Shown: positions 49,833-61,046, counted from the first letter of the stretch. The stretch is 64,000 nt of DNA from Lutraria lutraria (GCA_964023205.1 OZ026841.1:29340399-29404398), one strand, 5' to 3'. Notes: generated by a model not told the origin, from the sequence alone. Translations and numbers: made by a program.

Positions 49833-50085
49833 GATATTTTGTTTCAGCATATTACAATAGTATTGGTGTTATCTAAACATTTCAAATGTGATCATCCATG
49901 TATACATGTGCAATAGCATTGCTGACCTAAAATTGTATAGCTCGACCTTGTATTTTTTTAGCCGTGACGGAAGTCTACACTAAATCAGCTGTGTACATAT
50001 AGTACTTAAAAGCATGTTACATTTATCTTTAAATAGAATTGTCATTGACGAATAATACAGAGAGTTTGCGTCTATATTCAAAGAT

Positions 50086-50310
50086 CTAATCAATATTCGT
50101 ACTATCATCAGAACTGAGTTTTGGCGTTTCTTTTGGTTGGTTATATCGCCATTCATTACCATTAGTAAACACATCTTCGATTTGTATAAAGTTCAATTGA
50201 CCGGCGCCATCTTGGTTTTTGTCCAAGGTGTGCAATTGGGAGAATTGGTTTTGTGAATAAAAAGTGTCATTGTTATAGTTCATACCTCCATCCGTGGTCT
50301 CGGAAGCCAT
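50086..50310 (-). CDS. Hypothetical 74-residue frame
   Basis: Starts MASETTDGGMNYNNDTFYSQ and is polar and Asn/Gln/Asp-rich, with no membrane segment or motif that I recognise. Composition and codon choice look more coding-like than the surrounding frames. It lies 300 bp downstream of the last exon of GT92 gene 2 on the same strand. It could be the first exon of another gene or a chance frame. Confidence 0.25.
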   Translation of the reverse strand: MASETTDGGMNYNNDTFYSQNQFSQLHTLDKNQDGAGQLNFIQIEDVFTNGNEWRYNQPKETPKLSSDDSTNID

Positions 50311-50612
50311 TTATACAGTAAGGATGTCACAATGTAGTCCAGATAGATTATTTAATCCGTATATTCTCACAATTTTTTGGAGCACATAAAAATTCTCGTG
50401 TTATCACCATGACCGGAAGTACTGTGTTTTAGACTATTTTGTTGTTGTTGTTGCCGATCGGAATGGCTGAAATCTGGTATGTTGTAATATACAGTCTACG
50501 TTCATTTCAAACATAAATGTATAAAACAAATCAGTAAGAAAATATGGCATAAGTATTCAGTGTACGATCATTCTTTATAAAATTTTGGTTGAAGTAGGTG
50601 TAATTTGGTTCG

Positions 50613-53600
50613 TTAATCATCCGGGTACCATGTTCTGTTCTTGAACTTCTCAACAAACTTCAGAATATGTCTATCTGTTGTCAATGGCTCGGAACAAATG
50701 GCTTTCAGATTGTTGTAACACATGCGATAATGGTTCATTGATGCAACCGAGGGATCAATTTTCTGACTAAAATACAAAAAGAAACATGATATATTAGAAT
50801 TATTTATCAACCAACTTATTGCCACATATCTCCATGTAGAAGATATATAAAATTATACATTTTGTGTTGTAATATGTTCCGTATTCATTGTATTGAAATA
50901 CGACATTAGCAATGAACATGCATAAAGCTTCATAGGAAACTTAACTACCTTTAATCCCCTATTTATTACGTATATATTAGTGTTTACCCTAACTGTTCTA
51001 TGGAAATCAGAAATGTCGATGGGAGCGAACACTAATATACTCAGTGGGCGGGTTTATTTGGCCAATTTACTATGCTAGTTAAAGGTCGATCTAAGCGCGC
51101 GATTACACCTTCACCGTTCATTTAATCAGCGAGTATCGCAGTGTGCTCTGTTGAGCGACGCTATTGTTTTGATCCTGTTGGGAATGAGAATGGTTTGCTC
51201 TCAATATTATCATAAGATTTCGACATAATTGAAGTATTTTTTCGCATTAATAATTTAATGCATTTTAACGTATGTTTGTGACTTTTAGCTAACTTAGTAT
51301 TTATTGACTGGATTTTTCTGTCGGTTAAGTACAAAATTCTAGCTACCTTGATTTTGGATAGAGAGAAAAAATTAGGGATGAGTAAGATGGTAAACCCGAT
51401 TTGTCTCCCAATTTAGCTCTTCGGGAATTATTAAATACTGAACACGCGAAAATACATTACTAAGAGTATATGAATTTTCATTATTTACATACAGATCCTT
51501 AAAGCTGAAAATGTCTTCATAATTTTATATAATTATGTGTGATGTTATACAACGTTTACAATGTATAGTTATTGGTACACGTGTGTGTACAGCTTAGATC
51601 CATATAATCTTGTTTTTCAGTATGCTGTAGTGTTTGTATGATTTCGGATTTGCTATGTAAATTACCAGATGTACATGCAATCATCATTCTTTGTAGTAGT
51701 CGTATGTGAATGTCTATCGAAGTGACATGTTCTAAAGAAACAAGAGGGCCATGATGGCCCTATAAATGCTCACCAGGAGAAAAGGTCATTTGGAGATTAA
51801 CATTGTTGAAGTTTTCTATACGAGTCCAAGTAAGATCAAGTGACCCATCTAGGCCGTTTTTTATCCCATGGCCATTATATGAACAGATTTAAAAGAGGTC
51901 CATTAGACAAAGCTAGATACCAAATATCTTAGCTCTAGGCCTTGTGGTTTCGGAGAAGGAAATTTTTTGAAATTTTTATATAAAATAGAATAAACCCCAG
52001 GGCAGGGCTAATTTTGACCCCGGGGCCATAATTTGAAAAAACTTGGTAGAGGTCCACTAGACAATGCCACATACAAAATATCTTAGCTCTAGGCCTTGCA
52101 GTTTCGGAGATTTTTTAATTTTTCCTATATAAGTCTATATAAATCAAGTGACCCCCGGGGCGGGGCCAATTTTGACCCTAGGGCAATAATTTGGACAAAC
52201 GTGGTAGAGGTCTACTAGACAATGCTACATACCAAATATCTTAGCTCTAGGCCTTGTGGTTTCGAAGAAGTATATTTTTTACATTTTCCTATATAAAATA
52301 GAATAAACCCCAGGACAGGGCCAATTTTGACCCTAGGGCCATAATTTGAACAAACTTGGTAGAGGTCCACTAGACAATGCCACATACAAAATATCTAAGC
52401 TCCAGGCCTTGCGGTTTCGGAGAAGAAGATTGTTTTAATTTTCCTATATAAGTCTTTATAAATCAAGTGACCCCTGGGGCGGGGCCAATTTTGACCCTAG
52501 GGCAATAATTTGAACAAACTTGGTAGAGGTCCACTGGACAATGCTATATGCCAAATATCTTAGCTCTAGGCCTTGTGGTTTCGGAGAAGATTTTTCAAAT
52601 TTTCCTATATAAAATAGAATAAACTCCAGGGCAGGGCCAATTTTGACCCCGGGGCCATAATTTGAACAAACTTGGTAGAGGTCTACTAGACAATGCCACA
52701 TACAAAATATTTAAGCTCTAGGCCTTGCGGTTTCGGAGAAGAAGATTTTTAAATGTTTTCTATATTAGTCTATATAAATCAAGTTACCCCCGGGGCGGGG
52801 CCAATTTTGACCCCAGGGGAATAATTTGAACAAACTTTGTAGAGTTTCATTAGACAATGCTACATACCGAATATCTCAGCTCTATACCCTGTGGTTTCGG
52901 ACAAGAAGATTTTTTTCTATTTGTTGCCATAGCAACCAGAGTTTTTAATGAAATTTATTTTTTGAACAACTTTGAAAGGGGACCACCCAAGGATCATTCC
53001 AGCAAAGTTTGGTTGCAATCGGCACAGCGGTGTAGGAGGTGATGTTGTTTTAAGTAAACATGGACGCCACGTAACAACGCACGATGGACGCAGGGCGATC
53101 ACAAAAGCTCACCCTGAGCACATTCGTGCTCTGGTGAGCTAAAAACTCGCACGTATGTACGTGATTTTAACTCAGTTCAACACGAGAAGAGCGCATGTTC
53201 AATTCTATCATAAATTTTCATTACAAGACCATGTTGTAAGCGATGAATACGCATGCGCAAAATTTGTCCCCTCCCAGTTTGAATACATTTATAGAACCGT
53301 CGATACTAAAGACGGATATTGATTAATTGGTTAGTGTTATCATTAAATGGTACATAATGTTTATCTTTTCTCAGTAGAAGTGTATATAGAGAAACTCGGG
53401 TCACTGTCCGGTGAGAACAATGTTATCAGGCGAGGTGATATCGTCCAGGGTGGCGAGCTTTAGCGAGTCACCCTGGACGATATCGCCGAGTCTGATAACA
53501 TTGTTCTTACCGGACAGTGACCCGAGTTTCTATTTATCATGTAACTCAGTTTTCGGAGCATAAGTTAGTGTCATTTCACCTAAAATTTAGCGTTTAATTC

Positions 53601-56600
53601 GCTAGTGTGATGATAACGGTCACCCGGCAAATCACACTTTAAACAGTCAACATCCGCAGATAAATAGTTCACTACAATTGGGCGAAATAATAAAAAAAAA
53701 ACTCCCATGGATCACAAAATTTAATTTCACATTAAAGAAATCATTTGTTAACAATTACAAATTTGGTGAAAAATATTCAAAACAACAATTGAATACACAA
53801 AAACATACGCGCATTAATTTAAATAGTCGAGTGGGCGGAGCCAAAAAGTGTTCTCATGCTACTATAGCATCCTATTGACCTGAGAACACATAATGTTCTC
53901 AGGTCATGTGTTATCAGGCAGTTACCATGGCAGTTGCATGATAAATATTCACCTCGACATACAATACCCGTTGACAAATATTTATAATATACATCAAGTT
54001 TACTAACTGCCGTCTAAACTCCACAATTTAACAAGAAAACATATTTTTTATCTTAAGTTTGCTTTTTGTTCATCTAATAGTGCTAAAGATCCAACCTTGC
54101 GAACGTGACCTTTGATGATTCTGGTTGAACTAGACTGCTGCGTGGCAAGGTTATGGTTAACGCAAGAATTCAAATTTAACAGTCACGTGTTCAAATACAT
54201 GTAATATCACAAATAGTCCATTATATCTATTTTTAATTTTCTTGTTTCCCTTAATGTCAATGTAAGGTAAGGCCCTCAATTCTAGTTTAAACCCTCTGTA
54301 GCTTTGCTACATACATACCGTTCAAAGACGGTATCCTCCGGGAGACTTTGTTTTGCCCTTTTGTATCGTCTTATGTTCGATGGGTTTGGGGTTGTGGGGC
54401 CAGAAGGAAAGTATTTTGGGGAAAGATGTCTTACCAAGAATTCTTTTCTTATCTATATTTACCGTGTATATCCTTCGGACGGGCGGAACCTGTGTGTTGT
54501 ATATCCTTTGATACTGATTCTAGATGGCAGCATTATATTTTTATTTCGAGATCTATGGAATGTAAGCGCACCTGTACGCAAAAAGTATTTTACTATATCT
54601 GAACCATTTCTTGGTGCACTTCTGTCTGGTCCCATATCTTTGAGGAATAAATATGGTATGACCTTGAAACCTGCTGCTGATGGATTTATCTGCATCAAAT
54701 GTTTCTGAAAACACAAATATTAAAAACTGATTCTTATTCGTATGTACGAACACTTTCCAATGCATTTTTGACATATATATCCATTCAGACGTCATTTTGC
54801 AACCATTTCATTGTTGTTACTATACCTTGATCTGATGGCCCTCTTTTGATGCCCGTTTTCAATTTAACTCTAAATATCAACTTGATACTGAAACCACCGA
54901 TACATTAAGACCATATTAAGAATTATCTGTTGACATAATATTCAAATAACGTATCTACATGTTTTAGTTCCGGAATAATCAATTGTCAACGGCAACCTTT
55001 CTTGTCATAAAGAATTCATGCGTTCGATTCTGGAATTACTATACAGTTCGTTAGGAAGATGTTTCAGTTTTGTACTTTACAGTATCTGTCATTCTCTTTC
55101 GTACATAACGGGCATAACACGGGACAAGGATCAGCTTCCGGTATTTTACTGAACGGGTCGTGATTTACGGAATGTAAACATTTGGAACATTCTCGACAGA
55201 TGCATAACTCCTTAACTTATTTTAATTGCATGTATATATCAAATGAATATAAGGTTATGTTATCATAAAATCGTATACATTTGTATTATATAGTTACAAT
55301 ACTCTATTGTTTCAAGCATTGTTCCAAATACCTGGAAGATGTACTAGTACATAAAAATCTTTCCCATTGTGTTATCTTATTTCAGTGTATGCCTATTTAA
55401 ACATCAACACACATTACAATAATGATCCGCAAATTGTGACCAAAGGTTACCATCATTTCCTTCAAGTCGTTGTGTTCTCTAGGCACTATGAATTCATCCA
55501 TGTCTGCTACAGCCATGTATTTGTACACTGAAGAGCGTTGCAAGCAATCATACAATAGAACACGTTCGTCCTCCCAGTAAGACATTCTTTTTTTGCCAAC
55601 CTTTCCTGTGAATATGCAGAAATATTTGAGTGAATGGACAGTTTTACCCCAAAATATTATTTAGAATTGAAGAAGGTAGGCAAGACACTCTGAACGGTTC
55701 CAAACATGTTGCCCGTTGGGTAAGAAGCGGAATGTATCGTAAATATTATTGTAACGTGTATCGAGCCGAGCGGGTTGATGCTATCACATCACAATCAACT
55801 TTATATATAATTTTCCTCCAGCCTACCTTGGCTTTGATTATATTTAAATAAAATGAAATCAGCATGCGTTTGATATATATTTCAAACGAATTAACACCAA
55901 TGATCAATGTTTCAAATGATTAACTTTATCTCAGCTATCAATAATCACAAACGTTGGACAATTAATAAAATCTTATGATGGACTTATGTAGGTCAGCAAT
56001 CACTGTTACAGGACGAAATTTATAGCTAATCAAGTAATTATCATGATGCAATCATACTTTTTACTATTTTTTTAAAACTCTATCTGAGATACAGACCTGC
56101 GACCCGGTTCTGGTCATGTAAGTGTAAATAACTTATCTTTCATATATATCCCAAGATACAGAACTACGACCCAGTTCTGGTCAAGCAATTACAGTATATC
56201 CGACTACATAGACAGCCTAGCAGTCTCATAGAGTACTGAAGGATACACTGATGTTGCAAGATGCGAACGCAAAGTCCCAGACTGATCTCTATATATCCCA
56301 TAAGTTATTTATGTGTCCATAACCGTCTAGGCGGCAGAGCTTCCTCAGACGGTTAGTTTATGATCAATCCCTGATCATCACTTCTTGCATGCCAAGTCAC
56401 ACCTCCCCCGAAAATATCAATGTAGTCTCTTTTTAAACCCTAATAGTTAGCAAACTCATTCTGATTGGTCATAAATGCGTGCAAACGATTGGTCAATAAT
56501 GGTGAAAGATAATTGGTCAAAATGTAATTGTACTAATAAGATCATTGGTTCCAAAATCTAAGCGTTTGATTGGTTCATTATCTATCCGAAAATTGTTCTA

Positions 56601-58871
56601 TATGTAAGCAAGCGTTTAAAGATATCTAAGTTGACTTATTGCATAAATCACATTTGTCATTAACTAAAAATACTATTTAGATTTAAAATACACAAATCAA
56701 TACTGAAAGCAGACATTAAACGAAGTTACATATGTTCAGATACTTATTCATAGTATCAACAAGATATTTCGCCATTAATTTATCAAAGGACTAGAACAAA
56801 GGGAGGTAATTTCGTTACATTATTAACGGACCTGTGATGGTAATATTGTAATGCATTCTACATTTATGAAACACCATAGTTTAACTTAGAATTACCTTAA
56901 CTAAGCAAAATTGTTCACAGAATTTGACTCCATTTAAATGATATACATGCATTTGTTTGACAATTTCGTTTCATGAAGGCGGTGCATTTTATCCAGAACG
57001 AAGAGAGAGTAATATATCAGTTGAGCGGTTTTCAGTTTCGTAAATTTACATATTCAATTATGGTAATTTTGGATTTAAATAATCATAATTATGTCATTTA
57101 AAATTTATTACAATTTTACAATTAGAGATCCGTCACTAATGTCGTTGGAACGCATTAGTAAATATTTTAGTAATCTCAGTTATTTAATTGCATGTATTCA
57201 TAATTTACCCACGAGCCTTTCACACACCTTTTTAGCCGTCTAATCTATTGCTAAGTGCCCCATTGTACCCATTTCTAGGTATATTGTAAGTACGTTGGAG
57301 GACAACTTTCATAAGGTGTTTGACTATTGAATACTATACATGTTGTTTTAGTATTAAGGGTTTTGTCAGAAATCGCATTAGCCAAGATATTGACTGAAAA
57401 GGCTGCGAGCTAAGAAGAAAGTTTATTGAAAGACAAAGACAATGCTGAAGATAAAGTGATACTCACGTGTTGACTTCAGAGGGTAGTCATAAGGATGTCT
57501 CTCCACAAGACCGAGTTGAACATAATGATTTATGATGAAATTTGTTGTAGTTGTTAAATTATAAGTAAACATGAAGATTTTATCCACTTTCATCTCCCGG
57601 TAAAATTCTATCCAATCAATGAACAGTTTGTTATCTACATTTCCATAAACAAGTTTTAAACATACAGCGAACGAATCTTCATTGACAGTTTTCATCGGTA
57701 CATATGGTTTCATGTACATTTTGTCGTTAGTTGAACATTTCGATTCGGCTGATTGTATGTCAACACCGACAATGTCCGAAAACCTATTGACGGGGCACGC
57801 AGTTTGAGACGCAATTAGTTTTGACCTTTTAGTATAAGTCAAAATAGGATCGTAAAACTCCGATATTGTCTTATTAATCAATAGAAAACAGCATTTTAAT
57901 CTTTTGTCCTTATGTTTGCTGTCCAACCACCCAGTGAGTTTTATGTCTAGTTGATAATTGACATACTGAGTTGTGTATGAACCAATGGCTGACAATATAT
58001 ACAGTGCAAGGGACTGGGTAGAATTCTCATCCCACTGATGACGGATATCCGCAGGAAATGTTGTTGTGGCCAACTGCTGATCAAGATGTTTGACCAATCT
58101 CCCAGTTTTGACTGCGGAAGTCTGAAAAAATCAAAGGTACAACAAAATACATCTAATTTCCAAGTTCACTGAACATGGCTTGACATGAACAATTTTTTCA
58201 AATGAAGTTATCACAGATTGTTTAATAAACAAATAAGTTGTTCATAATCCCTCAAAGTTGTCTTCCTTGGACTGAATGGCAGAATTCTATCTCTTTGACA
58301 ATGCTTTGAACTTCGTTGATCCCTTGAACGTCCCCGTTAATAGCACACGCTAGTTTATCCAAACTGTCATAGCGTATTTTCCGTAGTTGCACCTTCAGTG
58401 TTCTGGGACACATGTTCCTCATTAGCCTCTTCGTGACGTTGATGCCGATTTTGTAAAGTTAGTTCGGTTTCACTAATGCAAATAGAACCTAAACGTTCAA
58501 TGTTTCCATTTTATAAATGTTTCTCTAAATGTTTGTCAGTTAGGTTAGTTAAAGAAATACATTTTATTGAATTATGTAAGCCCGAATTAAATGCTAATAA
58601 GCGTTACAATTACTCCTTCTAAAAACTTCAAAATATGTGCAAGAAGATGAACCAATAGCAAGGTCAACATTTTATCAATTTGCTGTACAGCCACTAGGCG
58701 AGGCATTGTAGTATCATTGCGTTTTCGATTTTTAAGATAATAATTAATAACGATTTCTTACCAGGTAGCCCTTTTTTATTTGTCTGGTCATCATAATAGT
58801 CATGATACCACAAACTACAGTAAGAATCAGGAATAAGTGTTTCCTATGTGGTCCTGCGATGTCCTTTGTTA
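50613..58871 (-). CDS. Glycosyltransferase family 92 protein, gene 2 (5' end uncertain)
   Basis: Paralogue of gene 1 with identical exon plan and, for the last four, identical exon lengths: 58871-58762 (membrane-anchor exon, LFLILTVVCGIMTIMM), 58121-57467 (655 nt), 55605-55451 (155), 54704-54463 (242) and 50766-50613 (154). Signature parts are intact: FAVCLKLVYGNVDNKLFIDW, YMAVADMDEFIVPR, LPSRISIKGYTTH, ASMNHYRMCY, ending ...NRTWYPDD. All exons join in frame without stops. In the first exon the codon aligned with gene 1's ATG is ATC (58860-58858), so the start must come from an upstream exon not found here or from an internal ATG, or the gene has lost its start. The last intron contains a bivalve repeat array and a palindrome. 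Confidence 0.85.
51735..53145. mobile_element. Bivalve dispersed repeat carrying about 158-bp tandem array
   Basis: The left edge has AAGAGGGCCATGATGGCCCT then ATAAATGCTCACC; the right edge has CACCCTGAGCACATTCGTGC then TCTGGTGAGCTAAAA. Between them are six or seven units of 150-160 bp, each with CATAATTTGAACAAACTTGG, TAGAGGTCCACTAGACAATG, CTCTAGGCCTTG and GGTTTCGGAG. Two unit types alternate (AATAGAATAAACCCCAGG versus TATAAATCAAGTGACCCC), giving a period of about 315 bp. This resembles the tandem-repeat-bearing non-autonomous elements known from bivalves. It lies in the last intron of GT92 gene 2. Confidence 0.85.
53390..53531. repeat. 142-bp cruciform-forming palindrome
   Basis: Arms of about 63 bp starting AGAAACTCGGGTCACTGTCC pair almost perfectly around GGCGAGCTTTAGCGAG. 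The plan matches the 21149-21293 palindrome (long arms; CGAG...TTAG...CGAG centre), although the arm sequences differ. Confidence 0.9.
53876..53908. repeat. Small inverted repeat
   Basis: GACCTGAGAACA and TGTTCTCAGGTC are separated by five bases. It may be a relic of a palindromic element like its neighbour. Confidence 0.6.
55860..57466. other. GT92 gene 2 intron: non-coding
   Basis: AT-rich intronic DNA between the 155-nt and 655-nt exons. A diverged direct repeat, ACAGACCTGCGACCCGGTTC and ACAGAACTACGACCCAGTTC, lies near 56091 and 56158. No gene seen. Confidence 0.4.
58253..58454 (-). other. Unrecognised open segment in GT92 gene 2 intron 1
   Basis: A minus-strand frame of about 66 codons without ATG near its start (between in-frame stops) contains MRNMCPRTLKVQLRKIRYDS and DKLACAINGDVQGINEVQS, ending in TGA near 58255. 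Composition is coding-like, but no family is recognised and gene 1 has nothing similar in its intron. It could be an exon remnant from an inserted element. Confidence 0.3.
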
Positions 58872-59275
58872 CTGGAATAGAAAAACCGTGATTGTGACAA
58901 ACTGTTAACTCATGAAATATTTCATATATTTGTTAAAGGCGGATTAGATAAGATTGCCAGCGTCTACATCAAATAACATGTTTTGATACATTTCGATCTG
59001 AAGAAGTGCAAAGCAATCTTTTTTCAGCCTATGTTTACTAGTCTTTTAGTAATTATCCATTTAGTCGATTAGCAAAATGCAAATATTCTTATCGGTCTAA
59101 ATTTACTACTCAAAGTTGACTAATCATTACACAATGTAATACGTTTTTTATTCAATAGTACAGTAGCGGGTATATAGGGGTTATTAACTGCAATGTCAGT
59201 AAAATGTATACAGTAGTACATTCAAGTTTGCTTTCAACACAAAACCTCGTAGTTTTAAGGTTAGAATTGTCGAGA
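58872..59275. other. Non-coding spacer upstream of GT92 gene 2
   Basis: No start exon for GT92 gene 2 could be identified here. Confidence 0.35.
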
Positions 59276-59309
59276 GATGGCCTCGTCAGTAGTATAAGGC
59301 GTTACCCTG

Positions 59310-59465
59310 GCACCCTACCTCCTGGCACCATATAGAATATAGAGTAAAAAAAAAAGGTCGGTGCCAGAAGTAAACAAAATTGTGACAAATTGGGACAAAT
59401 TGGAATCCATATTGGGTGCTCAAAATAGTATGAATTGAATTTTCGGAAACTTCTGGCACTGTGTG
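59310..59465. repeat. TGGCACC/GGTGCCA repeat cluster at element edge
   Basis: CTGGCACCCTACCTCCTGGC carries two direct copies of CTGGCACC; then GGTGCCAGAAGT (59366) is inverted as ACTTCTGGCACTG (59449). This could be the terminal or subterminal repeat of the element to the right, or an independent hairpin. Confidence 0.4.
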
Positions 59466-59512
59466 TGTTTTGTTATTTGTACTGTATAGACTAAATATTC
59501 ATTTGAGACAAT

Positions 59513-59533
59513 GAGAGAATTTTCTTTCGAAAA
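59513..59533 (-). promoter_or_regulatory. Histone-downstream-element-like purine tract
   Basis: On the minus strand, about 9-15 nt after the distal hairpin, the sequence TCGAAAGAAAATTC occurs. It resembles the purine-rich U7 snRNA target (core AAAGA/GAAAGA) that follows the stem-loop in replication-dependent histone genes. Confidence 0.55.
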
Positions 59534-59541
59534 GACATGGT

Positions 59542-59579
59542 GGCCCTGAAAAGGGCCGTTGGTGGTCCTGAAAAGGACC
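59542..59579 (-). terminator. Tandem histone-type 3' stem-loops
   Basis: Two 16-nt hairpins on the minus strand: GGTCCTTTTCAGGACC (59579-59564) and GGCCCTTTTCAGGGCC (59557-59542). Each has a six-bp stem and TTTC loop, preceded by CCAAC and followed by ACCA. Both match the metazoan replication-dependent histone mRNA stem-loop consensus (GGYYCTTTTCAGRRCC) at every position. They begin 26 nt after the stop codon of the Pro/Gln/Met-rich gene, a usual histone distance. Confidence 0.85.
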
Positions 59580-59605
59580 GTTGGTTGTGGCTGTTAGTCG
59601 GATCT

Positions 59606-60364
59606 TCATTTCTTTATTTCTTTACCATACTTGCCCCGAGGTTGTTTCTCAAGGTCATGTTTTCGTTTCTTCGTTTCTGTCATCTCCGGTTTCTTTTTGT
59701 CATGCTCCGGTTTCTTTTTCTCATGCTCATGCTTTCGTTTCTTTGAATCATACATAAACTGTACAGGTACAATCATTTCTTGTGGTTTAAACCGTACTTC
59801 TTGATTCTTCATGAGTCTGACCATCTCTTGCATCACTTGATTCATTTGTACCATTTCTTCCCTGATACCTTGTAGAACAGACAATCCTGTTGTAGGCTTT
59901 GTAATTGTATTAGACTGTTTATCCGTCATAAGCTGTGTATTCGCCATAGGCTGTATAGGCTGTTTATCCGTCATAAGCTGTGTATTCGCCATAGGCTGTA
60001 TAGGCTGTGTATTCACCATAGGGGGTTGTGTATTCGTCATAGTGGGTTGTACATCTACCATAGGCTGTGTATTCGCCATAGGGGGTTGTATCGGCTGTAC
60101 ATCTACCATAGGCTGTACATCTACCATGGGTTGTATCGGCTGTACATCTACCATAGGCTGTACATCTACCATGGACTGTTGACTGTATTGGCTGTATAGT
60201 GGTTGACTGTATTGGCTGTACTGTGGCTGCCTATACTGTAGTTGACCGTACTTTGGCTGGTTGTACTTCGGCTGGTTGTAATGCATACCCGCATTCGGGT
60301 CTATCAACTCAGATGATTCTAGTGCTTCTCTCAATATATCGTATGGCATGTTGAAGGACTCCAT
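59606..60364 (-). CDS. Pro/Gln/Met-rich repeat protein with Lys-rich tail
   Basis: Unrecognised protein. An in-frame ATG at 60421 would give 271 residues, but a TATA box (60408-60401) lies inside that extension, so I choose the ATG at 60364 (MESFNMPYDILREALESSEL, 252 residues). The N-terminal 25 residues look folded. A Tyr/Gln region (YNQPKYGQLQYRQPQYSQYS) follows, then about 90 residues of imperfect QPMVDVQPIQP/ANTQP/TDKQP repeats, a short amphipathic helix (IREEMVQMNQVMQEMVRLMK) and a very basic C-terminus (KKRKHEHEKKKPEHDKKK). The layout suggests a structural or DNA-binding accessory protein; function unknown. The gene ends in tandem histone-type stem-loops. Confidence 0.75.
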   Translation of the reverse strand: MESFNMPYDILREALESSELIDPNAGMHYNQPKYNQPKYGQLQYRQPQYSQYSQPLYSQYSQQSMVDVQPMVDVQPIQPMVDVQPMVDVQPIQPPMANTQPMVDVQPTMTNTQPPMVNTQPIQPMANTQLMTDKQPIQPMANTQLMTDKQSNTITKPTTGLSVLQGIREEMVQMNQVMQEMVRLMKNQEVRFKPQEMIVPVQFMYDSKKRKHEHEKKKPEHDKKKPEMTETKKRKHDLEKQPRGKYGKEIKK

Positions 60365-60400
60365 GCTAGATAATGAAAAAATAGTGTCTGCGCCGGGGGT

Positions 60401-60408
60401 ATTTATAC
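60401..60408 (-). promoter_or_regulatory. TATA box of Pro/Gln-rich gene
   Basis: TATAAATA on the minus strand, 37-44 nt upstream of the chosen ATG, predicting a 5' UTR of only about 10-15 nt. Confidence 0.6.
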
Positions 60409-60429
60409 TTTTTGCCTGCACGCGCCAGT

Positions 60430-60565
60430 GTTCTATTAGGTCAAGGTCAATTGTGAGAAGTTTTTTTTGAATACGTGTGACACTTCAAGTTTTTTTTAAA
60501 AATAAGTGTGACACTTCAAGTTTTTTTTTTGAACAAGTGTTTGATACGTCAAGGTCAATTGTGAC
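60430..60565. repeat. GTGACACTTCAAG-T(n) repeats
   Basis: Three or four spaced copies of GTGACACTTCAAG, mostly followed by runs of seven to ten T, with TCAAGGTCAATTGTGA at both ends. It lies directly upstream of the Pro/Gln-rich gene. Confidence 0.7.
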
Positions 60566-60571
60566 ACTTCA

Positions 60572-60885
60572 AGGTTATATTGTACACATCATACAATCAC
60601 AGCACTTTGAATACATTTGTGGGAATACTTTGTACACATCATACAATCACAGCACTTTGAATACATTTGTGGGAATACTTTGTACACATCATACTATCAC
60701 AGCAATTTGAATACTGTACACATTATACTATCACAGCAATTTGAACACTGTACACATTATACTATCACAGCAATTTGAACACTGTACACATTATACTATC
60801 ACAGCAATTTGAATACTGTACACTTAATATATACTATCACGGCAATTTGAATACTGTACACATTATACAATCACAGCACTTTGAA
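60572..60885. repeat. 50-bp and 34-bp tandem repeats
   Basis: Units start TGTACACATCATACAATCAC or TGTACACATTATACTATCAC. Two or three long units of about 50 bp (with AATACATTTGTGGGAATACT) are followed by four or five 34-bp units ending CAGCAATTTGAACAC, then a return to the long form. Confidence 0.85.
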
Positions 60886-61033
60886 TACATTTGTTGAAAA
60901 TGATTGTACACATCATACTATCACTTATATTTGTAGGGAAAAATGTTATAATGTTTATAGAAAACTTACCTCACACCGTATATTTGTATTTGGTGTTATC
61001 AGATAGGACTGTAAATATTGACAATATGAGAGT

Positions 61034-61046
61034 GATTCTTTCTGAA
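61034..61046 (-). promoter_or_regulatory. Histone-downstream-element-like purine tract
   Basis: The minus strand reads TCAGAAAGAATCAC, starting about 10 nt beyond the distal hairpin; AGAAAGA matches the U7-binding core well. Confidence 0.6.

Noticed and set aside
59537..59746. 69-codon plus-strand frame over the hairpins
   Set aside because: Antisense shadow of the Lys-rich tail of the minus-strand repeat protein.
60572..60885. CRISPR-like array
   Set aside because: Contiguous tandem repeats without unique spacers, in animal DNA.
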